A DNA stretch of 9,328 bases from CAYSHJ01 sp964589725 (GTDB lineage: Bacteria > Planctomycetota > Planctomycetia > Planctomycetales > Planctomycetaceae), in NCBI GenBank assembly GCA_964589725.1, contig CAZPUJ010000181.1, positions 1 through 9,328 on the forward strand, read 5' to 3'. This document shows, one piece after another, positions 1-6,591 of the stretch. Both the position numbers and the translations under genes were made by a program. The notes beneath the pieces were generated by a model. The model worked only from the letters and a program-made list of their open reading frames with translations. It was not told the DNA's origin and did not search any database. The stretch's first letter is position 1. Each line of letters opens with the position of its first letter.

Positions 1-2699
1 TTCTCTTGGCAGCCGGTCAGTTTAGGGAAAACCGCTGTTAACAAGTCGTCCGCTCGAAAGCGTTGCAAGGCGGGCGGAACCTTCTTGCCGTCCTTCATCC
101 GCAACACGAGCAGCGCGCGGTTCATGTTCCAACGCCACCGCACTTGGAACATCGGAATCTGTAAGATCGCCTGTTCGAGCAGATTGCTCGCGTTCTGCCG
201 AGACAGCATCGGGAACAGGCTTTCGAGCGGAAACGAATGTTGCGGCCCGAGCGACAGAATGAAGCCGTCGTCATCGGCAGTCGCTTGCAGTTCGAAATCG
301 AACGATCGACAGAACCGCTTCCGCATCGCCAGGCCCCATGCCTTCGCGACCCGCGCCCCGAACGGAGCATGCACAACCACCTGCATGCCGCCGCTCTCGT
401 CGAAGAACCGCTCGAAGACCACGCGCCGTTGATTCGGAACCAGTCCGATCGCCGCCTTTTGAGCCGCAACGTAATTCACCATTTGCTGAGCAGCCCACTG
501 ATCGCAGTTGGTTTCTTGCTCGAGCCACGTAACCAGGGACTCGCCGTCCAGTCCCCTCTCCCTTTGGGAGAGGGTTAGGGTGAGGGATGCAATGTCCGCG
601 AGACCTGCATTCGCTGACGGAGTGTTCGCAGGGGTTCCATGGAATTCTGGCTGGACATCGTCTGCACCAAAAATGTCCACTGCGCCGACACCCTCACCCC
701 GACCCTCTCCCCGAGGGAGAGGGAGGTCTGTGGTCGCGTCGTCCGTCAGTCTGGATTCGATCTCCTCGCGCAGCCGCGACACCTCCTCCGACAATTCCCA
801 CGAACGGCCAGGCGCTTCGCCACGCCAGAAGGGGATCGTCGGTGGCGCGCCGCCGGCATCGGTAACGACGACGTCCAAACCGCGAATGCCCTGAAACCGC
901 CACGACGTGCTACCGAGAAGAAAGACGTCGCCCCGTTGGCTTTCGACCGCAAAATCCTCATCCACGGAACCGACAACGGTGCGATCGGGATCGGCGACGA
1001 CACGGTACTGTCCGACCTCCGGAATCGCGCCAGCGTTGCACGTCGCTGCAATGCGTGCCCCCGGTCGAGCTCTTAACCTTCGCTTGACGCGATCGTGATG
1101 CAGATAGACTCGTGCGCGGCCGCTCGTGTCGGTCAGGCCCTCGCTCAGAAACTGCACGACCGAGTCGAATGCTTCACGCGTCAGCTTGCGATACGGGTAC
1201 GCTCGCTGAAAGGCCGCAAATAGTCCGTCCGAGGAACACTCTTCCCGAGCCGCGACCTCTGCGACGATCTGCTGAGCCAACACATCGAGCGGCGCTTCCG
1301 GAATCGAAACCACGTCCAAGCGGCCCGATTTGACCGCTCGCATCAAGGCCATTGCTTCGAGCAACTCGTCGCGAGTCAGTGCGAACAGTCGGCCTTTCGG
1401 AATGGCGGCCACGGCGTGACCGGCGCGACCGATGCGCTGCAACAACGTCGCGATCGAACCGGGCGAACCCAACTGAATGACGAGGTCGATGTATCCGATG
1501 TCGATTCCCAATTCGAGCGACGACGTGGCGACGACCGCCTTGAGGCCTCCCTCTTTGAGCCGCCTCTCCGTCTTCAATCGCAGTTCGGCGGAGAGCGATC
1601 CGTGATGACTGCTGACTTTGTCCTCGCCCAGCAACTCCGTTAGTTGATGGGCGACTCGCTCGGCCATGCGTCGCGTGTTCACAAAGACCAGCGTGCTGCG
1701 GTGCGAGTTGATCAACTCGACGACGCGAGCGTTGACGTTCGCCCAATGCTCGTACGAGCAAACCGCGCTCAGTTCGAACGTCGGCACTTCGATCGCGAGG
1801 TCCAACTGGCGACTGTGGCCGACGTCGATGATCGTGCAAGCGGAGGACGATTCGGAAAGCGGAAAGTGGAAAGCGGAAAGCGGAGATTCTGAACCAGTAA
1901 TGGTGTCATCAACGGTTTCACAGTCGCACGTGGTGAACGGCAGTGCGAGTTGTCCAGCGACGATTTTGTCCTCGGCGTCGGCTCTCCGCTCTCCGCTTTC
2001 CGCTTTCCGCACGCCAACCAAAAACTCCGCCATCCGTTCGATGGGCCGCTGTGTGGCCGAGAGACCGATGCGCTGCAACGGCCGATCACACAGTTCCTGC
2101 AAACGTTCCAAGCTGAGAGCTAGATGCGAGCCGCGTTTGTCGCGAACCAGCGCGTGAATCTCGTCGACGATCACCGTCTCCGCGTGTCGCAGTGCTTGCC
2201 GACCTTTCGGCGAGGTCAGCAGCAAATACAGCGACTCCGGCGTGGTGACTAAAATGTGCGGCGGACGTCGGACCAGTGTTGCTCGCTGCGATGCCGAGGT
2301 GTCTCCCGTGCGCAGGCCGACGCGGATCAAATCGGGCTTCTCGCCGGAGGTCGTGCGGATGCCGGCCTCCTCGACGAGTTCGGTGATCTCGCGCAACGGC
2401 ATCTCCAAGTTGCGGTGCATGTCGTTCGAAAGCGCTCGGAGCGGCGAGACGTAAACCACTCGAATGCCGTCCGACAGTTTGTCCTTGAGCGAACGTCGCA
2501 ATAGCCGATCAATCACGGCCAAGAATGCGGTCAACGTCTTGCCGCTACCTGTGGGAGCCGCGATCAACGTGTGCTCACCCGCCGTGATTGCCGGCCAACC
2601 CAATCGCTGTGGCTCCGTCGGCGCAGCAAATCGCGAGCGAAACCACTGCTCGACCAGCGGGTGAAAACCGAACATCCGTGTGTCAGTTCGCGCGGGCAT
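1..2699 (-). CDS. lhr: Lhr-type DExH-box ATP-dependent helicase, C-terminus cut off by window edge
   Basis: Superfamily 2 helicase of the Lhr type, an ATP-driven 3'-5' DNA/RNA-DNA translocase linked to DNA repair in other bacteria. I translated 899 uninterrupted codons from ATG at 2699; the frame runs off base 1. Motifs seen: Walker A APTGSGKT (48-55), Ia SPLRALSND (85-93), TTPES (152-156), DEIH (179-182), SAT (214-216), LVFVNTRR (337-344), motif V around SSLELGID (393-400) and motif VI QRIGRAGH (421-428). A winged-helix-like stretch follows (about 490-520). The Lhr signature IPFWRGEAPGRSWEL (622-636) and a DEAD_assoc-like part (about 735-899, including ERFFDESGGMQ) confirm Lhr rather than RecQ or the ligase-associated type. 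Residues 231-287 and about 659-716 are low-complexity insertions encoded by repeat elements; both lie in linkers outside the motifs. No clear Shine-Dalgarno site; Met9 (2675) is an alternative start. Family assignment is firm; the symbol is by family. Confidence 0.93.
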   Translation of the reverse strand, partial: MPARTDTRMFGFHPLVEQWFRSRFAAPTEPQRLGWPAITAGEHTLIAAPTGSGKTLTAFLAVIDRLLRRSLKDKLSDGIRVVYVSPLRALSNDMHRNLEMPLREITELVEEAGIRTTSGEKPDLIRVGLRTGDTSASQRATLVRRPPHILVTTPESLYLLLTSPKGRQALRHAETVIVDEIHALVRDKRGSHLALSLERLQELCDRPLQRIGLSATQRPIERMAEFLVGVRKAESGERRADAEDKIVAGQLALPFTTCDCETVDDTITGSESPLSAFHFPLSESSSACTIIDVGHSRQLDLAIEVPTFELSAVCSYEHWANVNARVVELINSHRSTLVFVNTRRMAERVAHQLTELLGEDKVSSHHGSLSAELRLKTERRLKEGGLKAVVATSSLELGIDIGYIDLVIQLGSPGSIATLLQRIGRAGHAVAAIPKGRLFALTRDELLEAMALMRAVKSGRLDVVSIPEAPLDVLAQQIVAEVAAREECSSDGLFAAFQRAYPYRKLTREAFDSVVQFLSEGLTDTSGRARVYLHHDRVKRRLRARPGARIAATCNAGAIPEVGQYRVVADPDRTVVGSVDEDFAVESQRGDVFLLGSTSWRFQGIRGLDVVVTDAGGAPPTIPFWRGEAPGRSWELSEEVSRLREEIESRLTDDATTDLPLPRGEGRGEGVGAVDIFGADDVQPEFHGTPANTPSANAGLADIASLTLTLSQRERGLDGESLVTWLEQETNCDQWAAQQMVNYVAAQKAAIGLVPNQRRVVFERFFDESGGMQVVVHAPFGARVAKAWGLAMRKRFCRSFDFELQATADDDGFILSLGPQHSFPLESLFPMLSRQNASNLLEQAILQIPMFQVRWRWNMNRALLVLRMKDGKKVPPALQRFRADDLLTAVFPKLTGCQE
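553..724. repeat. Inverted pair of GC-rich palindromic repeats inside the helicase gene
   Basis: Two 34-base arms (553-586 and 691-724) are inverted copies of each other, matching at 29 of 34 positions. Each arm is also a hairpin: CCCTCTCCC, a three-base loop (TTT or CGA), then GGGAGAGGG, giving perfect 9-bp stems at 554-574 and 703-723. Each is followed by a GGGTGAGGG tail pointing toward the other copy. The 104 bases between the arms show no repeat. Read in the helicase frame the arms give LPLPRGEGRGEG and LTLTLSQRERG, peptides I recognise as the usual translation of a dispersed repeat of this type found in many genomes. The element fills a linker between the RSWEL segment and the DEAD_assoc-like part and keeps the frame open. 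The arrangement resembles a REP doublet. Confidence 0.85.
1854..2010. repeat. Inverted pair of GGAAAGC micro-repeat arms inside the helicase gene
   Basis: The left arm (1854-1886) is four tandem 7-base units of GGAAAGC type (one reads GGAAAGT) followed by GGAGA. The right arm (about 1983-2010) is its reverse complement in kind. A perfect 19-base inverted match, GGAAAGCGGAAAGCGGAGA, joins 1868-1886 to 1990-2008. About 100 bases separate the arms. In the helicase frame the arms give RKAESGERR and SPLSAFHFPLSES (residues about 231-285), between the FLVGV end of RecA domain 1 and CTIIDVGH. Family members normally have only a short linker there (from memory), so this looks like an insertion. It differs in sequence from the repeat at 553-724 but shares the plan of two inverted arms with about 100 bases between. 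Confidence 0.75.
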
Positions 2700-2895
2700 C
2701 AGGCAAGCTCACAATGGGAACGTGACGGCGAAAGTCTAGCCAGAGGTCACGTCAACTGGCAGAGAGCCGCGAGTCCCAAACACGTAGAGTGTTTCTTCCG
2801 CATCAGCGACAGTACGCTCGGTCCGTACCGTCAGCCCGCGCAAGCCAAGGTGGCGGCTGAGCAATGAAATGCTGCGAGGACACTCGTGACAATTG

Positions 2896-2916
2896 CGATT
2901 TGAGAATTCTCAATCG
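2896..2916. promoter_or_regulatory. Near-perfect palindrome, possible operator
   Basis: The core TTGAGAATTCTCAA is a perfect 14-base palindrome. Removing one extra T on the left side extends it to CGATTGAGAA/TTCTCAATCG, a 20-base dyad. It lies about 200 bases upstream of the helicase start. It could be a binding site for a dimeric regulator of the helicase gene, but no promoter elements fix its role and chance is not excluded. Confidence 0.3.
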
Positions 2917-2997
2917 GCAGTCGAGCAACATCGAGTCTTCAGGACATTGCCGAAGTCTCATTTCGACCGGTTGTCGTGATCGTGCCTCTCATCCAGG

Positions 2998-3061
2998 CCG
3001 CAGGTCTCGGGGCTGAGCCGTCCGAGTCGAAACTCGGGGGTGAACGCCACGAGACCTGCGG
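2998..3061. other. Nested long hairpin, possible structured RNA or terminator
   Basis: The outer stem is a perfect 12-bp inverted repeat, CCGCAGGTCTCG (2998-3009) with CGAGACCTGCGG (3050-3061). Inside it sits a second hairpin, CCGAGT (3022-3027), loop CGAA, ACTCGG (3032-3037). It lies roughly 100 bases downstream of the small minus-strand gene, so it may end or stabilise that transcript. There is no U-run of the usual intrinsic terminator. It could equally be a small RNA or another dispersed repeat. Confidence 0.45.
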
Positions 3062-3067
3062 TCGGTC

Positions 3068-3113
3068 GATCTGCGCCGACGATCCCAATGAAATAAAGAA
3101 CGTCGGGCAGATC
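3068..3113. other. Second long hairpin, 12-bp stem with one bulge
   Basis: GATCTGCGCCGAC (3068-3080) pairs with GTCGGGCAGATC (3102-3113), leaving one bulged base and an A-rich 21-base loop. It starts only 6 bases after the nested hairpin and ends 53 bases short of the stop codon of the minus-strand gene at 3167. On the minus strand it would be the first structure transcribed after that gene. Confidence 0.45.
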
Positions 3114-3166
3114 AGTTCGTTGTGGTGCGTGAGAAACTCGTTTGCCTGATACGGCGGTCCTCGAAC

Positions 3167-3472
3167 CTAGGCGAGCGCGACAAGAGCACCGGGCAGCGCG
3201 ATGCGTTCAGGCAGATGAATTTTGTGGAAGCGATTGCCGCGCGTGTCGTAGAAGTAAACGTCGTTGTGATCACTGGCCCAAACCGCTCCCAAGCGGACTT
3301 GTCGAGGCCCTTGCACCGAAAACTGGAATCCGCACAGTTGGCCCTGCTTGATCAGCGGGGCCTCGCGGAACTTGGATTGTTCGGTGAGCAGGTTTTCTTT
3401 CTCGCAGAGCTTGGTCCGCACATAGACCCGTAGCTCATCAAAGGTGTGAATGCCGGACACGATGTCGCTCAT
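3167..3472 (-). CDS. Small conserved-looking hypothetical protein (101 aa)
   Basis: I do not recognise a named family. The protein is 101 residues with no signal peptide or membrane segment. It starts MSDIVSGIHTFDELRVYV, has a charged helical N-terminal third (VRTKLCEKENLLTEQSKF), then a more beta-rich part (LCGFQFSVQGPRQVRLGAVW) and the segment DVYFYDTRGNRFHKIHL. The even spread of charged and hydrophobic residues reads like a real soluble protein, and the general look reminds me of uncharacterised planctomycete proteins (memory only). I chose ATG 3472 because the longer frame up to 3661 adds a basic, composition-poor N-terminus reaching into the divergent promoter region. Only a weak GGA lies upstream of the start. 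Confidence 0.6.
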   Translation of the reverse strand: MSDIVSGIHTFDELRVYVRTKLCEKENLLTEQSKFREAPLIKQGQLCGFQFSVQGPRQVRLGAVWASDHNDVYFYDTRGNRFHKIHLPERIALPGALVALA

Positions 3473-3720
3473 GGTTGTTCCGAGGCCAGTCAAGCAGCAA
3501 GTTGCGAAAGCCGCTGAGAGTATCGGCTGAGCAGCGACAAACCTGCGATCTGGCGGCGCGTCGTCGTTGAATCGGAAAGGAAGGCTCGCTCGGCACGACG
3601 CCTGTGCGCCGTCGAACCGCGCCGAACGGAACTTTTCAGAAGCCCGCAGTCCGCGCCGCAACCAAAGTCGCTACGATGTCACAAAACTTTTCCGATTGCA
3701 CCATCCGAAAGGAACGACCT
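3473..3720. promoter_or_regulatory. Divergent intergenic region
   Basis: These 248 bases separate the small minus-strand gene from the plus-strand dehydrogenase and must hold both promoters. A small hairpin, AGCCG (3509-3513) with CGGCT (3524-3528), is the only structure seen. No confident -35/-10 pair was found in either direction. Confidence 0.4.
3708..3714 (+). promoter_or_regulatory. Ribosome-binding site that fixes a GTG start
   Basis: AAAGGAA ends 6 bases before GTG at 3721. This good spacing favours GTG 3721 over the upstream in-frame ATG codons at 3604 and 3676, which have no such site. It also gives the usual N-terminus for the family. Confidence 0.7.
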
Positions 3721-4776
3721 GTGCCCTTACTTGCCCATGTCACGCTGACAAACTTTGCCGTGCAATTGCTTTCCGCCGGTGGAGCCGATGCCGAAGAGTC
3801 TCGCGTCGTTGCCGAGAGTCTTGTGCAGGCAAACTTGCGCGGACACGACTCGCACGGCGTGATGCGGATTCCGTTTTATCTGCAGAACGTAAAGAGTGGC
3901 CGACTGCATGCCAGCGCTCGGTTGACCGTCCTCAAAGAAACGCCGAGCGTGCTCGTCTGCGATGGTGGCTGGGGTTTCGGACAAGTCTTGGCACAAGACC
4001 TCACGAAGCGTCTAATTGACAAAGGGTCGAGCACCGGGATCGCCTGCGGTTCGTTGCGGCAGTCAGCTCACATCGGCCGTTTGGGGGAGTACGCCGAGAT
4101 GGCAGCAGCTCGACAAATGGCGGCGATCATCGTGGCGAACACGCACGGCGGCGCTCCACGAGTTGCGCCCGTCGGCGGCAAGCGGCCGAGGCTGGGAACG
4201 AATCCGCTCTGCATTGGCATGCCGCGATCGAACGGCGGACCGTTCATCCTCGACTTCGGCACGAGCGCGACGGCCGAGGGAAAAGTCCGCGTCAAACATA
4301 TCGCCAAACTGCCGATTCCGCTGGGCTGGGTGCTCGATCCCGATGGTAAGCCGACGACCGATCCCAGCATGTTGTATGGCGATCCGCCCGGCACGATTCT
4401 GCCAATGGGTGGCGATCAAGCCTACAAAGGTTTTGGCCTGGCGTTCATGATCGAGATGCTCTGCGGCGGCCTCTCCGGCGGCCCGTGTGTCGGCCCGAAT
4501 CCTCCGCCACCGCTGGGCAACGAAGCGATCTTCATCGTGATCGATCCGAAACTGTTTTCCGGCGTCGAGCACTTGTTCCAGCAGGTCGCGGGTCTCGAAG
4601 AATTCGTGCGCAGCGTGCCGTTGATTGATGGTGTCAAAGAAGTCACGCTGCCCGGCGACCCGGAGCAGCGTGTGCTGGCCAATCGATCCGCGAATGGTGT
4701 TCCGCTCGACGACGGTAACTGGCAAGCGCTGGTCACACTGGCGAGCGAGTTGCATGTTTCCGTGCCAGCAATATAG
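3721..4776 (+). CDS. Malate/L-lactate dehydrogenase family NAD(P)-dependent oxidoreductase (Ldh2/MdhII type)
   Basis: A member of the Ldh_2 family, cytoplasmic dimeric enzymes unrelated to classical lactate dehydrogenases, which oxidise 2-hydroxyacids or reduce 2-ketoacids with NAD(P)H. From GTG 3721 it has 351 residues, normal for the family. Visible motifs: RGHDSHGVMR (40-49, with the conserved histidines 42 and 46), SAHIGRLGEYAEMA (115-128), the nucleotide-site segment NTHGGAPRVAPVGG (140-153) followed by RLGTNPLCIGMP, then GTSATAEGKV (180-189), PLGWVLDPDGKPTTDP (200-215), YKGFGLAFMIEML (235-247), and the C-terminal PGDPEQR (311-317) with NGVPLDD. Relatives act on malate, lactate, ureidoglycolate, 2,3-diketogulonate or cyclic imines, so the substrate cannot be named. 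It stands alone, divergent from the small gene and convergent with ettA, so the neighbours do not help. Confidence 0.9.
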   Translation: MPLLAHVTLTNFAVQLLSAGGADAEESRVVAESLVQANLRGHDSHGVMRIPFYLQNVKSGRLHASARLTVLKETPSVLVCDGGWGFGQVLAQDLTKRLIDKGSSTGIACGSLRQSAHIGRLGEYAEMAAARQMAAIIVANTHGGAPRVAPVGGKRPRLGTNPLCIGMPRSNGGPFILDFGTSATAEGKVRVKHIAKLPIPLGWVLDPDGKPTTDPSMLYGDPPGTILPMGGDQAYKGFGLAFMIEMLCGGLSGGPCVGPNPPPPLGNEAIFIVIDPKLFSGVEHLFQQVAGLEEFVRSVPLIDGVKEVTLPGDPEQRVLANRSANGVPLDDGNWQALVTLASELHVSVPAI

Positions 4777-4881
4777 CGTGGCGTGCAGCTATGTCGGCGT
4801 TATGCTCCCGCGTGACGAGCTGAATTTTTCTCGACGTCCATCACTTCTGGTCAATCGAAGTTTTGAGAAGCGTTCGGCTCA

Positions 4882-4896
4882 TCACGCAAAGCGTGA
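4882..4896. terminator. Hairpin between two convergent stop codons, REP-like
   Basis: TCACGC, loop AAA, GCGTGA forms a perfect 6-bp stem inside the 129-base gap between the dehydrogenase stop and the ettA stop, ending 9 bases from the latter. Read on the minus strand it follows CTAGCCG, a head like that of palindromic repeats, and I recall similar TCACGC-centred palindromes scattered in planctomycete genomes. There is no U-run, so a terminator role for either gene is an inference from position. Confidence 0.4.
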
Positions 4897-4905
4897 CGGC
4901 TAGGT

Positions 4906-6579
4906 TCATCGCGTCAGCGGCTTGAACTTGATGCGGTGCGGTTGATCGGCGTCGGCGCCGAGGCGTTCGCGCTTCTGAGCTTCGTACATCTTGTAGTTGC
5001 CTTCGAACCACACGGTTTGGCTGTCGCCTTCAAAGGCCAGGATGTGCGTGGCAATGCGGTCGAGGAACCAGCGATCGTGGCTGGTGACGATGGCGCAGCC
5101 GCCGAAGTTCGACAAGCCTTCTTCGAGTGCTCGCAAGGTGTCGACGTCCAGATCGTTGGTCGGTTCGTCCAGCAGGATGACGTTGCCGCCGCGACGCAGC
5201 AGCTTGGCGAGGTGAACTCGATTGCGTTCACCGCCGGAAAGTTGCTTGACGAGCTTCTGCTGATCCGTCCCTTTGAAGTTGAAGCGGCCGACGTAGCTGC
5301 GGGCATGAATGCGCACGCCGCCGACGTCCAAAAGGTCGATGCCGCCGGAGATTTCTTCGTAGACCGTCTTGTCATCGTCGAGCGCGTCGCGCGACTGATC
5401 GACGTACGACAGTTCGACCGTGTCCCCGAGTCGCAACGAACCACCGGTCGGCTTTTCGACGCCCATGATCATCTTGAAGAGCGTCGTCTTGCCGGCTCCG
5501 TTCGGTCCAATCACTCCCACGATGCCGCCGCGCGGCAGATTGAACTCCACGTTCTCAAACAGCAAGTTGTCGCCGAATGCCTTGGACAGGTTCTCCGCGC
5601 GGACGACAAGGTCACTCAGCGGTTTGCCGGACGGAATCTGAATGAACGCGGCGTCGTCGACGTCCTCGTACTGCTGCGACCGCAGTTCTTCGTACCGCGA
5701 CAAGCGGGCTTTGTTTTTCGTCGCCCGAGCTTTCGGCGACATGCGGACCCATTCCAGCTCGCGCGAGAGGGCCTTTTGCCGCTTCGACTCGCGACGCTCC
5801 TCGACGGCCAGTCGCGCTTGTTTCTGCTCCAGCCAAGCGGTGTAGTTTCCTTCGTACGGGTAGCCTTTGCCGCGATCGAGTTCCAGGATCCATTTGGCGA
5901 CGTTGTCCAAGAAATAGCGATCGTGCGTCACAGCGACGACGGTGCCCGGAAAGCTTTCGAGGAACCGTTCCAGCCACGCGACCGATTCGGCATCCAGATG
6001 GTTCGTCGGTTCGTCGAGCAGTAACAGATCGGGGTTTTGCAGCAAAATGTGACACAGGCCCACGCGGCGTCTTTCGCCGCCGGAGAGGTTTTCGATCCGC
6101 GCGTCGTCAGGCGGCAGACGCATCGCGTCTTTCGCGATCTCCAATGTGCGGTCCAGTTCCCACAAGTTGTCGTGATCGATCTTGTCCTGACACTTCGATT
6201 GCTCTTCGAGGACTTTCTCCATCTCGTCCGGTTCGAGAGGCTCGGCCAGTTTCAGGTTGAGTTCGTTGTACCTTTCGAGGATCGCGTGCGATTCCCGCAC
6301 GGCGTCGTTGATGCACTCGTCAACGGTCGCGAACTTGTCGAGTCGCGGTTCTTGCGAAAAGTACCCGATCTTGATTCCTTTGGCCGGGCGAACCGTGCCC
6401 ATGAAGTCTTTGTCTTCACCCGCCATGATCCGCAACAGCGTGCTCTTGCCCGAGCCGTTCATGCCGAGCACGCCGATCTTGGCTCCCGGATAAAACGCCA
6501 GCCAAATGTTGCTGAGAACTTCCTTCTGGTCGTAAAGCCTCGTGAGGGCTTCGATCGTGAAGATGTATTGCTCGGCCAT
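4906..6579 (-). CDS. ettA: EttA, energy-dependent translational throttle ABC-F ATPase
   Basis: ABC-F protein with two ATP-binding cassettes and no membrane part. In E. coli, EttA binds the ribosomal E site and gates the first elongation steps according to the ATP/ADP ratio. The 557 residues match the E. coli length (about 555). Cassette 1: Walker A GMNGSGKST (39-47), signature LSGGE (165-169), Walker B ending in D189-E190, then PTNHLD. The EttA arm insertion lies at about 95-140. The charged linker between cassettes spans about 245-320 (KRQKALSRELEWVRMSPKAR). Cassette 2: GPNGAGKTT (358-366), LSGGE (447-451), D471-E472. The N-terminus with FYPGAKIGVLGMNGSGKST and GIKIGYFSQEP is typical of EttA rather than Uup or the antibiotic-resistance ABC-F proteins. 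A GAGGA site sits 7 bases upstream of ATG 6579 and overlaps the stop of the zinc-ribbon gene, so expression is probably coupled to it. Confidence 0.96.
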   Translation of the reverse strand: MAEQYIFTIEALTRLYDQKEVLSNIWLAFYPGAKIGVLGMNGSGKSTLLRIMAGEDKDFMGTVRPAKGIKIGYFSQEPRLDKFATVDECINDAVRESHAILERYNELNLKLAEPLEPDEMEKVLEEQSKCQDKIDHDNLWELDRTLEIAKDAMRLPPDDARIENLSGGERRRVGLCHILLQNPDLLLLDEPTNHLDAESVAWLERFLESFPGTVVAVTHDRYFLDNVAKWILELDRGKGYPYEGNYTAWLEQKQARLAVEERRESKRQKALSRELEWVRMSPKARATKNKARLSRYEELRSQQYEDVDDAAFIQIPSGKPLSDLVVRAENLSKAFGDNLLFENVEFNLPRGGIVGVIGPNGAGKTTLFKMIMGVEKPTGGSLRLGDTVELSYVDQSRDALDDDKTVYEEISGGIDLLDVGGVRIHARSYVGRFNFKGTDQQKLVKQLSGGERNRVHLAKLLRRGGNVILLDEPTNDLDVDTLRALEEGLSNFGGCAIVTSHDRWFLDRIATHILAFEGDSQTVWFEGNYKMYEAQKRERLGADADQPHRIKFKPLTR

Positions 6580-6586
6580 CGGTCAA

Positions 6587-6591
6587 TCCTC
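6587..6591 (-). promoter_or_regulatory. ettA ribosome-binding site overlapping the upstream stop codon
   Basis: On the minus strand the sequence reads TTTTGAGGATTGACCGATG. The stop TGA (6592-6590) of the zinc-ribbon gene shares two bases with GAGGA, which lies 7 bases before the ettA ATG. Ribosomes finishing the first gene would be in place to start ettA. Confidence 0.75.

Larger units (their letters stand above)
2700..3166. other. 467-base intergenic region with several inverted repeats
   Basis: No convincing gene lies between the helicase start and the stop of the small gene at 3167. Short open frames here lack family resemblance and starts. What can be seen are palindromes: a near-perfect one at 2896-2916, two long hairpins at 2998-3061 and 3068-3113, and a small AAACAC/GTGTTT hairpin (2778-2794). 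The helicase promoter should lie here, but I could not identify -35 and -10 boxes. Confidence 0.6.

Noticed and set aside
553..2010. Helicase as a pseudogene broken by repeats
   Set aside because: I read all 899 codons without a stop or frameshift, and all helicase motifs are intact on both sides of each insertion.
3167..3661. Longer form of the small minus-strand gene (164 codons)
   Set aside because: The extra N-terminus is basic and low in structure, fills the divergent promoter region and approaches the dehydrogenase start; ATG 3472 is more natural.
4936..6024. Long open frame on the plus strand (362 codons) opposite ettA
   Set aside because: It mirrors the ettA coding strand; the translation has no family resemblance, whereas the minus strand has every ABC-F motif.
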